Below are positions 34,147-46,219 of a stretch of 64,000 bases of DNA, piece after piece (position 1 is the stretch's first letter; each line of letters starts with the position of its first letter). Where the stretch lies: contig CM077668.1 in assembly GCA_039707655.1 (NCBI GenBank), positions 398,129,630-398,193,629 on the forward strand, given 5' to 3'. Origin of the DNA: Elymus sibiricus. Lineage: Eukaryota; Streptophyta; Magnoliopsida; Poales; Poaceae. The position numbers were made by a program, and so were the translations under genes. A model generated the notes under the pieces. The model worked only from the letters and a program-made list of their open reading frames with translations, was not told where the DNA came from and searched no databases.

Positions 34147-36289
34147 TGTAGGGTAACGCAGCAGAAAACAAAAAAATTTCCGACCTACGTACCAGCCCAG
34201 GATCACTATGGAGACTGCATACAAGGTTTGATCTGTTTCGTTACCGACTCGTAGCGAAGCGGAAGTAGAGTCGATGACGATCGGCGGTGCAGATCCCCGC
34301 AGCTAGGATTTTACAACCTCCCAACCGCGAGGATGTACTCCCTCGTCAGCTCACCGGACGGATCTCCGGGCAGCCCTTCGAGAGGCCTCGGGACAGTCCC
34401 TCGGATAGTCCCACCGGACGGATCCTCGGACAGCCCTCCGGGAGGCCTCTGGACAGTCTTTCGGATAGTCTCACCGGACGGATCCTCGGACAGCCCTCCA
34501 GGAGGCCTCTGGACAGTCTTTCGGATAGTCCCACCGGACGGATCCTCGGACAGCCCTCCGGGAGGCCTCACGGACAGCCCTTCGGGAGGACCCCCGAAAC
34601 TCGGACAGAAACTCGGACAGCCCTTCGGGAGGACCCACGAACAGCCCCTCGGGCAAAAAGATCGAACCTACGACCTCTCTACGGGGTTGCACACATACGG
34701 TGTCATCTATCCGACAGGGCTTCGCCGTCCAGAACTAGTCCCCACCGGAACCCAGACAGCCTTTCGGCTCTACGAAACTATTTCGCTGGGAGGGAGAGAG
34801 AAGCCAGAAATGTCATGGCACTTGTATGTGAGAAGGAGTGAGTGTGGAGGCAGCCCCTCCACCTCTATTTATAGGAAATCCAAGGGGTAGGGTTTCTTGG
34901 CCCCCAAGCCTTCTAGAAACCTTTTGGGAAAATATCCCAAAAGGTGACTTTTCCATAAATATACCAAAAAGCACTTTCACTATTCACGACGACATTTTTC
35001 AGCGTCTGATCGAACTGAAAATATTCATGTGGGCTTAGAACATTTCCAGTACCCACCAAAATAATTTTCAACGCGAGCCGGAACAATTCCGGTTTAGTGT
35101 TTTTCATCTGCGAAAAGCATCTGAAGCGGTTTCGGCAGCTCCGGAACATTTCCGGTTTTCATCCCGGAAAATTCCAGAAAGTTTCCAGAACGATTCTGGC
35201 ACCCTCCAAGAATTATCAGGCATGTGCCGAAACCATTTTGACTTTATGGTGTACTCCGAAACAACTTTTCGGTTTCACCGGAACTATTCCGATATCCTCT
35301 CCGGAACGTTTCCGTTTCGTCCGAAACTTTTTCGGTGATTTTCTCTCAGACTCCCCGTCTAGTATTCAGCAGATAGTTGACCCTTAAGTGTGTGACCCTA
35401 TAGGTTCGGTGAAGCATAGACATGACCCGGAACCCCTTCCGATCAATGATCAACATCGGAGCCGTGGACACCCATATTGACCCCTATACCCACACGAATG
35501 AATATTCGAGTGAACCTCCAGTTGCCGTGTGCTATTCCTGTTGCTTCGCGATACGTTACAAATACCCGAGGTGAGACATGTAGGCATCCCCGTGGATCAA
35601 CAACTTGTCCACTATGCCAGTTACCTCGTTACCGGTATTGTTCTCTTTTCTCATTCCCGTGTTCCGGCATCCCCGTGATCAAATCACAAAGTGTCTGGCC
35701 AGACGATGATGGATACCGTAACACCGAGAGGGCCCAGAGATATCTCTCCATCGTCGGAGGAGCAAATCCCAATCTTGAGCTATCAAGTTACTTGACATAC
35801 TTTTCCATGAACCCGTAAGCCGCCGTAATAGCCACCCATTTACGGATGACGTTTAACAAACCCCAAAGTTCATGAAGCAAGCATGAAGAAACTCGATACT
35901 CTCATGGTCTAAGGAATCATGCAAACATTAACCATCTCTGTGTTATTAACCATTAACTAATGACGAATGTATCTCATAGCATAACATCAATTCGGGTCGA
36001 TTCAACACAAGTGTTCTACCAACAATTGTGCCCTCAAAATTGCCGGCATAGTCATGCCCATGATCAGGAAAACAGGATCATCATGCAATACTTGAGCCAG
36101 TCATAGAGGCTTGACTAGGAATACTTTTTACCGTTTATTATCCCACACGTGCACATGAGTTTCCCTCCAAGCCTCGTTTTATTTGCAGACTCGAGAATCA
36201 TTGCAGTTATAGCATGGAACATAAACATAATTATGAACAGGGAGATAATCAATAACATTTATTATTGCCTCTAGGGCATATCTCCTACA
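34147..36289 (-). repeat. 5' LTR of Copia element A
   Basis: 2143 bp. As the minus-strand 5' LTR it carries the promoter. It also has the 60-bp minisatellite (34374-34580). It is followed by gtaac, the right target duplication. Confidence 0.95.
34864..34872 (-). promoter_or_regulatory. LTR TATA box, Copia element A
   Basis: ctatttata on plus, TATAAATAG on minus, in the 5' LTR. The same motif recurs at the equivalent place in the other LTRs of the family. Confidence 0.6.
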
Positions 36290-36480
36290 GTAACGATGTA
36301 TCAGTTATCCTCTATCGAATAAATAAATGTATTGTGGTTGCCCTATAGTATTAATTGGCCTGGTTATTCTTTTCATGTATTAATTGCTGGAAAATACAAT
36401 GTTTTCTTGAGCTCATGGTGAGCCATGTGAGAAATTCAGAAAACACGGTGGTTGGTTACCACAATTAGTCCACATATACT
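36290..36480 (+). other. 3' flank of terpene synthase, distal part
   Basis: Continues from 26332 after the Copia insertion (gatgtatcagttatcctcta). It is similar to 60098-60208 plus 60825-60950, for example aataaatgtattgtggtt, ttcatgtattaattg and ggttggttaccaca in the same order, so a second copy of this flank exists 24 kb away. Confidence 0.7.
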
Positions 36481-38128
36481 CCAGAGTTCTCGTGCTAATG
36501 CAGAGGGTCAAGCCATCCACAACAACTAGTTTATATGGCTATATTTTATCATGTTCTGTTACTACAAGAATTAGGTGGTCAGGAAATGGACCAGAGGGTA
36601 ACAGATCTCCCGCAAATATTGAGGGGTAACATCTCCCTAGAGTGGTGATGAGAGCGTTCCTACCACTATTACACCCACAACCCCCACCGCTATACATGTT
36701 CAAATCTCAGCAAAACAAAGACCACTCACTAGAACTCGCACACACCAATTAAATTATCATGTACTTCCATTTTATTGATACTAATGTTCATGACAATATG
36801 ATGGTACCTAAATTATATATGTTTATATTTATCGGGAACGAAGGGTATGTCATGAACAAGATGGATGAGCATTGGAGCATGATCTAGCATACACATGGAG
36901 GCGAGCGTGCAAGGTATTACGACGGAGCTTCAAGTGGAGATTTCATGACTTTAAAGTCACTATAATGAAGCATGAAGACATGGACGGATACGGGATACCA
37001 CTTCATATTTTTGTCCGTAGTCTTCTATAGGTGCTGCAACCCCTTACTTTTGAGCCAAGAGATGTAATTTTGAAACACAATCATGTTGCTACGTGCTTAG
37101 GTAAGAAGCTTTAAACATACTATTGTCACTTGCTAGTTTACACTGCAGAGGTGAAAGTGCATAGTGTTATGGTAGAATATTGTTGCTAGAGTACAAGTGG
37201 TTTAGATGGTTCAAATCTTGACTATTCTAAACGTTGAGTGTTCTATATTGCCTTGGAGGGGCGGAGTTAGAGAAAAATAACCCTAGTGCACAATTTTGAC
37301 ATTAATACAACGATACACATAACTCAAGCAAAAGTTTACCAACAATACTGTGTTTGATAAATCTTTGCATATACTAGAAGTCAAGAGCATCTATGATAAC
37401 AAATAAGGGACAATGATTCTTCACGAAATGAATAAGCTAATGACGATGCCACTAAAGATAGTCGGTATTAGCATAATACATCATCCGACCTTGGATCCTT
37501 GATAATCTAAAAGATTGATGATGTGGCAACAACTTATCGTTTGAACATAATAAAGTTAACAAATATAATTATACCCTAGTTGCCTTTTAATTTGCATACT
37601 ATTATTTTCACAAATCGATTAATGACCATTCATGATTTTCCTTCTGTCTTTTTTCCCTTTTCACACATGAAATAACATTATCACTAAAACTATCATCATT
37701 GCGGTGATTATGCAAATAACTTCCCAAATTTAAAAGAATTCACAGCAAGCCAGCAAGATAGTGAAAATAATTAAAAATAAATTAGAATAGCTTATGTAGT
37801 TTAGATGAATAACTTTTGAGCCCATAGGAAATTGAGACTTGGGGCGTACGCGGATATAGCTGGCTAGGATCGAGGACGATGGTGTAATCTAAAACAAGGC
37901 GGACATTTGGTGCTAGAGTGCACAAACATCGGCCGACGTCCGACGTCCACGGTCGATTCGTGTTCCTGAACTCCCGCGCGGTGGGGGGGGGGATGAGAAG
38001 TCAAGGTAAACGAAAAGGCATGCATGGATCGATCAATCATCCGTTGAAAACAAAAAATAAATCGATAGAGCATATTTGATAGCCACACCACATGAAATAA
38101 CAGGACAAAGCCACCTCCTGATACGTAT
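36481..38128. other. Intergenic sequence, nothing recognised
   Basis: About 1.6 kb with no gene-like frame longer than 90 codons. There are short candidate repeats but no clear element ends. Confidence 0.5.
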
Positions 38129-38571
38129 AAACTCAATGTACATGCGGGGTTCTTCCAAAATGGCTCCGGTGGAGTAGGTGCTATTCTGAGAAACTACTGA
38201 GGAGAAGCAGTGTCAAGTGCATATTGGGAGCTTGATCATCTAATGGATGCAGCCACGGCGGAGGCTACTGCTCTCCTAAAGGGCTACATCTAATTGAAAT
38301 TCTGGGATGTTCTCCAATAATTGTTGAGACTTAATGTTTGGATATAAGCAAAGCTTGTGGCGGTGAAATTGAGGTCATGGTACCAAATGCAGCAATCATG
38401 ATGGAAAGCTTTAATATTATTCATACTCTTGGCACGATTCGTGTCCATCACTCTCTCGAAGAGAAGCAAATAAAGTGGCGCATGCACAACCTAGCTAGAT
38501 TTGCCGTTGATTGTAATTCCTCTTTTGTTTGGGATGGTGATCCTCCCAGTTTTATTTTACAAGACATTTGA
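38129..38571 (+). pseudogene. RNase H-like (RVT_3 type) domain pseudogene
   Basis: Reading from 38129, LNVHAGFFQNGSGGVGAILR then TAEATALLKG match the start of the plant RNase H-like domain often derived from LINE elements (first catalytic Asp replaced by His in HAGFF). There is a TGA at 38198, a TAA at 38291 and a frameshift near 38283. The next frame gives IEILGCSPIIVET, a TAA at 38332, then the C-terminal pattern MHNLARFAV and WDGDPPSFI. It is clearly non-functional. Origin from a LINE or a domesticated RNase H gene is undecided. Confidence 0.75.
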
Positions 38572-38789
38572 ACGATATAATTGTTTTTCCTACGCAATAA
38601 AGTGCGCCATGAAGACTTTCTGTAGAAAAAAAACCACAGTCTGCTATGTTTGCTCCTTTGCCTAAGCCTTAATAGTCTCTAGCTAGTGCCTAACGGGCCT
38701 TGGTGCCCACGAGGCATACCCTGGTTGTCGAGGGCCTACGATGGCAGTACAAAAAATCTGGCCTGAGGCACTGTTATTAGTTTAGTCTG

Positions 38790-39016
38790 ATGCACATGTT
38801 GGTGTAGCTGAGGACCTTCATCTTGCCAGCATGGAGATTGCTTCAGATTGTCAGGAGGTGGTCAAAGACATTGAGAAGGGAACCAGTGGTTTCTATGGTG
38901 CAATCATTCAAGAAATCAGGGCTCGCAAGTTAGCTATTTCTAGCTGTCATTTTATGCATGGGAGTAGTAAATTTAATTTCGAGGCACATCGCCTTGCAAA
39001 GCAGGCTTGTTCTTAG
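38790..39016 (+). pseudogene. Second RNase H-like fragment (C-terminal part)
   Basis: The frame ending TAG at 39014-39016 reads IASDCQEVVKDIEKGTSG, then GAIIQEIRARKLAIS and FEAHRLAKQACS. This matches the second half of the RVT_3 RNase H domain (family form SDC..VV..I and N.EAH.LAK.A). Its N-terminal half is not adjacent. It may be a remnant of a tandem copy of the 38129 fragment. Confidence 0.7.
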
Positions 39017-39224
39017 GTATTGGCTGTCATGTTTGGCTGGGCACTCCGCATGATCCAGTCACAGTACCTGTAAACATTCATATCGAGCAATAATAGAGCA
39101 TGGGTTTGCCTCAAATTAAAAAACATGTTGATGTGGGTGCTAATCGCCGCAAGTACTAGAAATCGCGTACTGCGAGATGGAATAATGCTTGGCCTGAAGT
39201 GATCGTTCTGATGGGCCCGCCCAG

Positions 39225-41322
39225 TGTAGGGGAACGCGGCAGAAAACAAAAAATTTCGGTACTGCGAGCACGTCCAGGATCACTATGGAGATGCATACAA
39301 GGTTTGATCTGATCATTACCGACTCGTAGCGCAGCGGAAGTAGAGTCGATGTAGATCGTCGGTGCAGATCCCCGCAGTTAGGATTTACAACCTCCCAACC
39401 GCGAGGATGTACTCCCTCGTCAGCCCCTCGGATAGCCCTTCGGGAGGTGGTCGGACAGTCCCTCGGACGGTGTCACGGACAGCCCTTCGGGAGGTACTCA
39501 CAGAAATTCGGACGGTCACTCGGACAGCCCTTCAGGAGGCACTCTCGAACAGCCTCTCGGGCAAAAAGATCGAACCTACGACCTCTCTATGGGGTTGCAC
39601 ACATACGGTGTCATCTATCCGGCAGGGCTTCGCCGTCCAGAACTAGTTCCCACCGGAACCCAGACAGCCTTTCGGCTCTACGAAACTATTTCGCAGGGAG
39701 GGAGAGAGATGGCCAGATCATGCATGGCATTTGTATGTGAGAAAGAGTGAGTGTGGAGAGCTCCTCTCCACCTCTATTTATAGGAAAACCCAAGGGGTAG
39801 AGGGGACATGGAAATACCAAAATGCCCAAGCTATATGTCACACAGAAGGGCAAAATGGGGAGGCAAGTGGAGCTCCATGGAGGAGCTCCACCCTTGGCTG
39901 GCCACACTAGTGGGGCCCCCCAAAATGGCGTCTCATCCTTCCATGTCATCCCCTCTAGATATTTTGGGAAAAAGCCCAAAAAAGTGGCTTTCCAAAAAGT
40001 AAACATAAAGTGATTTTCACTATTCACGGAAACATTTTTTCCATGACCGTTAAATCCGAAAATATTTCTGTAGGTCTTAGAACATTTCCAGTACCCACTA
40101 AAATAATTTTGGACGCGTTCCGAAACAATTCCAGATTAGTGATTTTCATATGCGAAAAGGAACCAAAACGGTTCCGGCAGCTCCGGAACATTTTTGGGTT
40201 TTTTCTCCGGAAAAATCCCAGAACAATTCTGGCACCCTCCAAGAATTTCCAGGCTTGTGCCGAAACCAATTTGACTTAACGGTATACCCCAAAACAACTT
40301 TTCAGTTTTACCGAAACTATTCCGGTGTTCTCTCTCCGGAACTCTTCCGTTGTCTCCGAAACTTTTCCGGTGACTTTCTCTCAGACTCCCTGTCTAGCAT
40401 TCAGCAGATAGATGACCCTTAAGTCTGTGACCCTATAGGTTCGGTGAAGTATAGACATGACCAGAACACTTTCCGATCAATGATCAACATCGGAGCCGTG
40501 GACACCCATATTGACCCCTATACCCACACGATAAATATTCGAGTGAACCTCCAGTTGCCGTGTGCTATTCCTGTTGCTTCGCGATATGTTACAAACACCT
40601 GAGGTGAGATTTATCGGCATCCCCGTGGATCAACAACTTGTCCACTATGCCAGTTACCTCGTTACCGGTTTTGTTCTCTTTTCTCGTTCCCGTGTTCTGG
40701 CATCCCTGTGATCAAATCACAATGTGTCTGGCCAGACGATGATGGATACCGTAACACCGAGAGGGCCCACAGAATATCTCTCCATCGTCGGAGGAGCAAA
40801 TCCCAATCTTGAGCTATCAAGTCCCTTAACATACTTTTCCATGAACCCGTAAGCCGCCGTAATAGCCACCCATTTACGGATGACGTTTAACAAACCCCAA
40901 AGTTCGTGAAGCAAGCATGAAGAAACTCGATACTCTCATGGTCTAAGGAATTATGCAAACGTTAACTTTCTCTGTGTTATTAACCATTAACTTGTGACGA
41001 ATCTATCTCATAGCATAACATCAATTCGGGTCGATTCAACACAAATGTTCTTCTAACATTGTGCCCTCGAAGTTGTCGGCATAGTCATGCCCATGATCAG
41101 GAAAACAGAACCATCACGCAACACTTGAGCTAGTCTTAGAGGCCAGACTAGGAATACATTTTACCGTTTATTATTCCACACGTTCATATGAGTTTCCCTC
41201 CGAGCCTCGTGGTTATTGTAGACTCGAGAACCATAGCAGTTATAGCATGGAACATAAACATAATTATGAACATGGAGATAAATAATAGCATTTATTATTG
41301 CCTCTAGAGCATATCTCCTATA
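39225..41322 (-). repeat. 3' LTR of Copia element B
   Basis: 2098 bp, from TGTAGGGGAACG to TCTCCTATA. The last bases are mutated from the family ACA end. It lacks most of the 60-bp minisatellite of element A. Confidence 0.92.
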
Positions 41323-41338
41323 GACTCCCACTTGCACT
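41323..41338 (-). other. Polypurine tract of Copia element B
   Basis: gactcccacttgcact on plus, the same purine tract on minus as in element A. Confidence 0.8.
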
Positions 41339-41580
41339 AGAGTCAATAATCTAGTCAATGCTAATGCACTTTACACCTATGGCATACCGGTGTAAAATAT
41401 GCTTCGCCATGTGGTATAGTCTACGTTTAATGGACCTGACACCTTCAGTTCCGTGTGTATCTTTGCATATCCTCGCGTTTTCACGCTTTCACAAAATACA
41501 TATTGTATTTTGTGTGGACATGGCTTTGTATATATGTGAATCACAGGTCAAACCTTGATTCCTCAGACTGAGCTATGGAG

Positions 41581-42988
41581 TGATAGCCCACAAGTATAGG
41601 GGATCGCAGCAGTTTTCGAGGGTAGAGTATTCAACCCAAATTTATTGATTCGATACAAGGGGAGCCAAAGAATATTTGCAAGTATTAGCAGTTGAGTTGT
41701 CAATTCAACCACACCTGGAAACTAAATATCTATAGCAGAGTGATTAGTAGCACAGTAGTATGATAGTTTGATAGCAGTAGCAATAATAGTAACGGCAACA
41801 GTAACGGTAGCATCAATAGTAGTAGCAATTGTAACAGCAGTGGCAACAGTAGTAACTTAGCAAGAACAATATGTGAAGAACTCGTAGGCATTGGATCGGT
41901 GATATATGTTGGATAACATTCATCATGTAACAGTCATAACCTAGGGCGACACAGAACTAGCTCCAATTCATCAATGTAATGTAGGCATGTATTCCGTATA
42001 TAGTCATATGTGCTTGCGATAAGAACTTGCATGACATCTTTTGTCCTACCCTCCCGTGGCAGCGTGGTCCATAAGGAAACTAAGGGATATTAAGGCCTCC
42101 TTTTAATAGAGAACTGGAACAAAGCATTAACACTTAGTGAATACATGAACTCCTCAAACTATGGCAATCACCGGAAAGAATCCCAATTATTGTCACCTTG
42201 GGGTATGCGGATCATAACACATAGCAGGTGCGTATAACTTGCAAGATCCGATCAAGAACACAAATATATTCATGAAAACATAAAGGGCTCAGATCTGGAA
42301 TCATGGCACTCGTGCCCTAGTGACAAGCATTAAGCATAGCAAAGTCATAGCAACATCGATCTCAGAACATAGTGGATACTAGAGATCAAGCCCTAACAAA
42401 ACTAACTCGATTACATGATAAATCTCATCCAACTCATCACCGTCCAGCAAGCCTACGAAGGAATTACTCACTCCCGGCGGTGAGCATCATGAAATTGGTG
42501 ATGAAGGATGGTTGATGATGATGATGCCGGAAGATCCCCCTCTTCGGAGCCCCAAACGGACTCCAGATTTGGCCTCCCGATGAAGAACAGGAGGTGGCGG
42601 CGGCTCCGTATCGTGAAACGCAATAAAACTTCCTCTCTTATTTTTTTCTTCGGGAAACTAAATTTATAGCGTTGGAATTAGGTCAGACGGAGCCACATGG
42701 GCCCCACGAGGTACCAGGGCGCGCCTGGGGGGGGGGGGGTGGCGCGCCCTGGTGCCTCGTGGGCACTGGGTGGCCCCCCTTCTGTTGATTCTTGCGCCAA
42801 TAACTTTTATATATTCCATAAAAATTCTCCAAAAAGTTTCATCCAAATCCAAGAACTTTGATTTTCTGCACAAAAACAACACCATGGCAATTCTGCTGAA
42901 AACAACGTCAGTCCGTGTTAGTTCCATTCAAATCATGCAAATTAGGGGCCAAAACAAGAGCAAAATTAGATACGACGGAGACGTATCA
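41581..42988 (-). repeat. 3' LTR of nested Gypsy
   Basis: 1408 bp, TGATAGCCCACAAGTATAG to GGAGACGTATCA. A few per cent of positions differ from the right LTR. Confidence 0.93.
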
Positions 42989-43002
42989 ACTCCCCCAAGC
43001 TT
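42989..43002 (-). other. Polypurine tract of nested Gypsy
   Basis: Minus strand AAGCTTGGGGGAGT, immediately before the 3' LTR. Confidence 0.85.
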
Positions 43003-43081
43003 AACTCATTGCTTGTCCTCAAGCAATTCAGTTGACAAACTGAAAGTGATAAAGAAAAACTTTTACAAACTCTTTTGTTCT

Positions 43082-43138
<57 letters not shown>

Positions 43139-45120
43139 TTAAACAACACCCTAGTTTTCAGCAAAGATTAAAACTAACCATGCAAATGATAACTCTTAGA
43201 AATTATATTCACTCATATCAATGGAATAATCAACTAGCGAGCAATAATAAGATATCTCAAATGCCAACACTTTGTCAAAACAATTATGATATAATATGAC
43301 AACATGGTATCTCGCTAGCCCTTTCTGAGACCGCAAAACATAAATGCAGAGCACCTCCAAAGTTCAAGCAGCGACTAAACATTGTAATTCATGGTAGAAG
43401 AGATCCAATCATGATGCACACAACATTAACTACTCACAATGCATGAGAATGACAATAGTGCTCTCAGGACTGGTGCTTGTTTGAGAAGGTGATGACTCAG
43501 CAATAAAAGTAAAATAACATAAAAGTAAATAGATAGGCCCTTCGTAGAGGGAAGCATGGATTTGCAGAGGTGCTAGAGCTCGAAGCTTAAATCAGAGATA
43601 AATAAAATTTTGGGAGGTATGCCTTTCCTGTCAACGTCACAACCGATAGTTTTCAATATCTTCCATGCTAAACACATTAGCGGTGGTTCCCAAGCGGTAA
43701 AGTAAAGTTTACTCCCCCTCCACCAACAATCACAAGCCATGGCTAGCCGAATCCTCGGGTGCCCTCCATACCAATAACTTTCCGGGGGAGTTTTTTTTAT
43801 TTTGCAATTTTAATAATGGGACTGGGCATCCCGATTACCAGCCCCTCTCGTGCAAGGACAAGTGAATCAACACTCATCATGAGAATAACCCGCTTAGCAT
43901 GGAAGATACTGACCACCCCCTGTCGCTCCATGAGCGGTCCGGGCACACAAAACAGATGTTCATTTGAATATTTAGAGGTGGCACATTCAAATTTACTTAG
44001 AACGACAGAGTAATATCGCATATAGATAGATATAGTGGACTCATCTGGAATAACTTTGGTTTAAGGATTTTTGATGCACAAGCAGCATTCCCGCTTAGTA
44101 CAGGTGAAGGCTAGCAAATAGGTTGAGAAGCGACCAGCTAGAGAGCGAAAACGGTCATAATCATGCATTATGAATAATCAACATTGAATACTAGCATGAG
44201 TACGATATAAACACCATGAATATAAATATCGTGAAGGCTATATTGGTTTTGAATCAACTACATGTGTGAACATGTGCCAAGTCAAGCCACTTGAAACATT
44301 CAGAGGAGGATACCATATCATCATACTTCATCACAATCATTTTAATGCATGTTGACACTCAAGATAAATCATTATCCACTCCTAGCTACTTAAGCATGGC
44401 ATGAGCAACTATAATCTCTAATTGTCATCATAAATATGTTTCATAACATGCTGAATCATGGATACTGAGTTAAACATATTTACAAAAACAAAGAACAAGT
44501 TGTGTTCATACCCGCTTTTTCTTGCCACAGTCACTTCATCAAATCATCGTCATTATTGCCTTTCACTTGCATGACCGAATGATATGAAAATAATAATAGT
44601 GCAAGAGTGCCGTGGACTAAGCTGGAATCTGTAAGCATTTTATTCAAAGGAGAAGACAAGGTAAAATGGGCTCTTTGCTAGATCAACAATAATGCATATG
44701 AGAGCCACTCAACATTTTCATCGTGGTCTTCTCCTTACAATGACTCAGCAAAAGAAAAGAATTTCAGAGAAACGCACTGAAATATTTTTGGAGTTTTTAG
44801 TTTTTCTAAAGAAAGCAAATTAAAGAAGAAAAACGAAAACGAGAAAAGAAAACTATTTACACGGGAGAACTCCCAACAAGCAAAAGAAGAAACGAGAAAT
44901 CTTTTTGGGTTTTCTTTTACTACTACGAAACTACAACTAATTAAACTAGAAAGAAAAACCGAAAAGAAACGAGAAATGTTTTTGCATTTTCTCAAAGTTT
45001 TTCAAACACACAAGAAGAAAGCGAGAAAAATAAAATTAACATGGATTAGACAATAAAAAAGTATGAACACCGACAACTGGAATGAATATGTGAACATGAA
45101 TGTAATGTCGGTGAGAAATA
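43003..45120. other. 3' noncoding region of nested Gypsy
   Basis: About 2.1 kb between the Athila-type ORF and the polypurine tract, with no gene-like frame. A long TA microsatellite is at 43084-43136. Long 3' noncoding regions are usual in Athila-like elements. Confidence 0.65.
43084..43136. repeat. (TA)n microsatellite
   Basis: About 26 uninterrupted TA dinucleotides in the noncoding tail of the Gypsy element. Confidence 0.97.
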
Positions 45121-45124
45121 CGCA

Positions 45125-45138
45125 CTCCCCCAAGCTTA
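45125..45138 (-). other. Internal second polypurine tract of nested Gypsy
   Basis: Minus strand AAGCTTGGGGGAGT, identical to the terminal tract at 42989-43002, located just after the stop of the Athila-type ORF. It could act as a second plus-strand priming site. Confidence 0.6.
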
Positions 45139-45156
45139 GGCTTTTGCCTAGCTTGG

Positions 45157-46179
45157 TCATCGCCATCCCTGGCCTGGGTAATAATCGAACTGGTAGCTCG
45201 TAGAGGCGTTCTGAGCTGCCTCCTTAGCTAGACGGGCAGCCTCGACCGCCGCCTTGTACTCGTGCACCTCGCTCTCTAATAGATAGTATCTCTGTCTGCT
45301 CTGAAAATCAAAGAGGGCAGGAGCAGGCAAAACAACATACACATATCGAGATTTATTAAAAACTAGGTTATATTCATATCCCTATGCATTGCGTTTCAAA
45401 AACTTGTGTTCTCGCATTGCTTCGAAGTTTAAATATTTGTAAGGCAAGAGGGGATCATCGGACTTGGGCGAGACCCCTAACCTCGCAGCTACGCGGGAAG
45501 CATAAACTCCTCCATACAAATCACCATTACCCGCATTACGCTGCAGCCTACGTGCGACAATAGCCCCAAGATTATAATACTTGCTGCCGGTCACAGCTGT
45601 ATGAATGAGACTAAGATCAGGGGCACAAAGCGTACTGCAGTCTTGCTTACCAACAATGCATTTACCATTAAAGAGTGCAAAATACCGAATAGCAGGAAAG
45701 TGGATACTAACTATTCTGGCCTGTGTGACTCCCCTATCCTCACCATTGCAAAGGCTATTAAGAAATGGCTCATAATCAGATTTTTGTGGTTCATCTAACG
45801 AGCCCCAATATGGAATTTTGCATGCATCACAGAATTCTTCTAGAGACATTCTATAGGATCTGTCATAAAGGTGAAATAAAACTCTAGAAGTGCGCGGATG
45901 ATACTCAAAGTGTTGAGTGAATGAATGAGTGAGGTAGTAGTGCTGTGGTGGCTTATTTGCGATGAAGGCGGAGAGCTCGGCGTTGTGAATATATTGGTCA
46001 AATTCTTCCTTGATGCCCACACCTAGCATGAACTCGTTGCATGACCATCTACATGATTTTGCTTCGGCACCTCGCACCGAACTTGTCCTTGGTTCAACGT
46101 AAGATTGGCCTGCGGGGTCTTCGCTAGATGATGCCTCGGTGGACCTCCTCCTCGAAGAGCTCCTCTGGAAGATGTTCAT
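45157..46179 (-). CDS. Athila-type ORF (ORF1-like) with one internal TAG
   Basis: The minus-strand ATG at 46179 gives MNIFQRSSSRRRSTEASSS, then a conserved middle (YDRSYRMSLEEFCDACKIPY, KYYNLGAIVARRL, GGVYASRVAARLGVSP). I recognise this as the Athila ORF-1-like protein of plant Gypsy elements, of unknown function. A TAG at 45382-45384 follows 265 residues. The same frame continues open for another 74 codons (VEAARLAKEAAQNASTSY) to TGA at 45157-45159, so the ancestral product was about 340 residues and one substitution cut it. A tttttcag acceptor-like motif sits about 20 bp before the ATG, suggesting expression from a spliced message. It shows no membrane segment, so env-like is not supported. 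Confidence 0.7.
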
Positions 46180-46219
46180 TTTCCTAAGAACAATTTTCTG
46201 AAAATTTTTGGGCCACAAA

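Larger units (their letters stand above)
26333..36289 (-). mobile_element. Complete Copia-type LTR retrotransposon, minus strand (element A)
   Basis: 9957 bp with two 2143-bp LTRs, TG...CA ends and a perfect target duplication GTAAC (26328-26332 and 36290-36294). Orientation is minus: a primer site like initiator tRNA-Met (TGGCATCAAGAGCC) adjoins the right LTR and a polypurine tract adjoins the left LTR. The 5671-bp interior shows in order, on minus, gag, GAG-pre-integrase, post-integrase linker and RNase H remnants, all frameshifted or stopped, so it cannot make its own proteins. By eye the LTRs differ at about 18 positions (under 1%), indicating a recent insertion. Confidence 0.95.

Noticed and set aside
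45157..46179. Envelope-like protein of an endogenous retrovirus type element
   Set aside because: No signal peptide or membrane segment is visible. The sequence better fits the Athila ORF-1-like protein.
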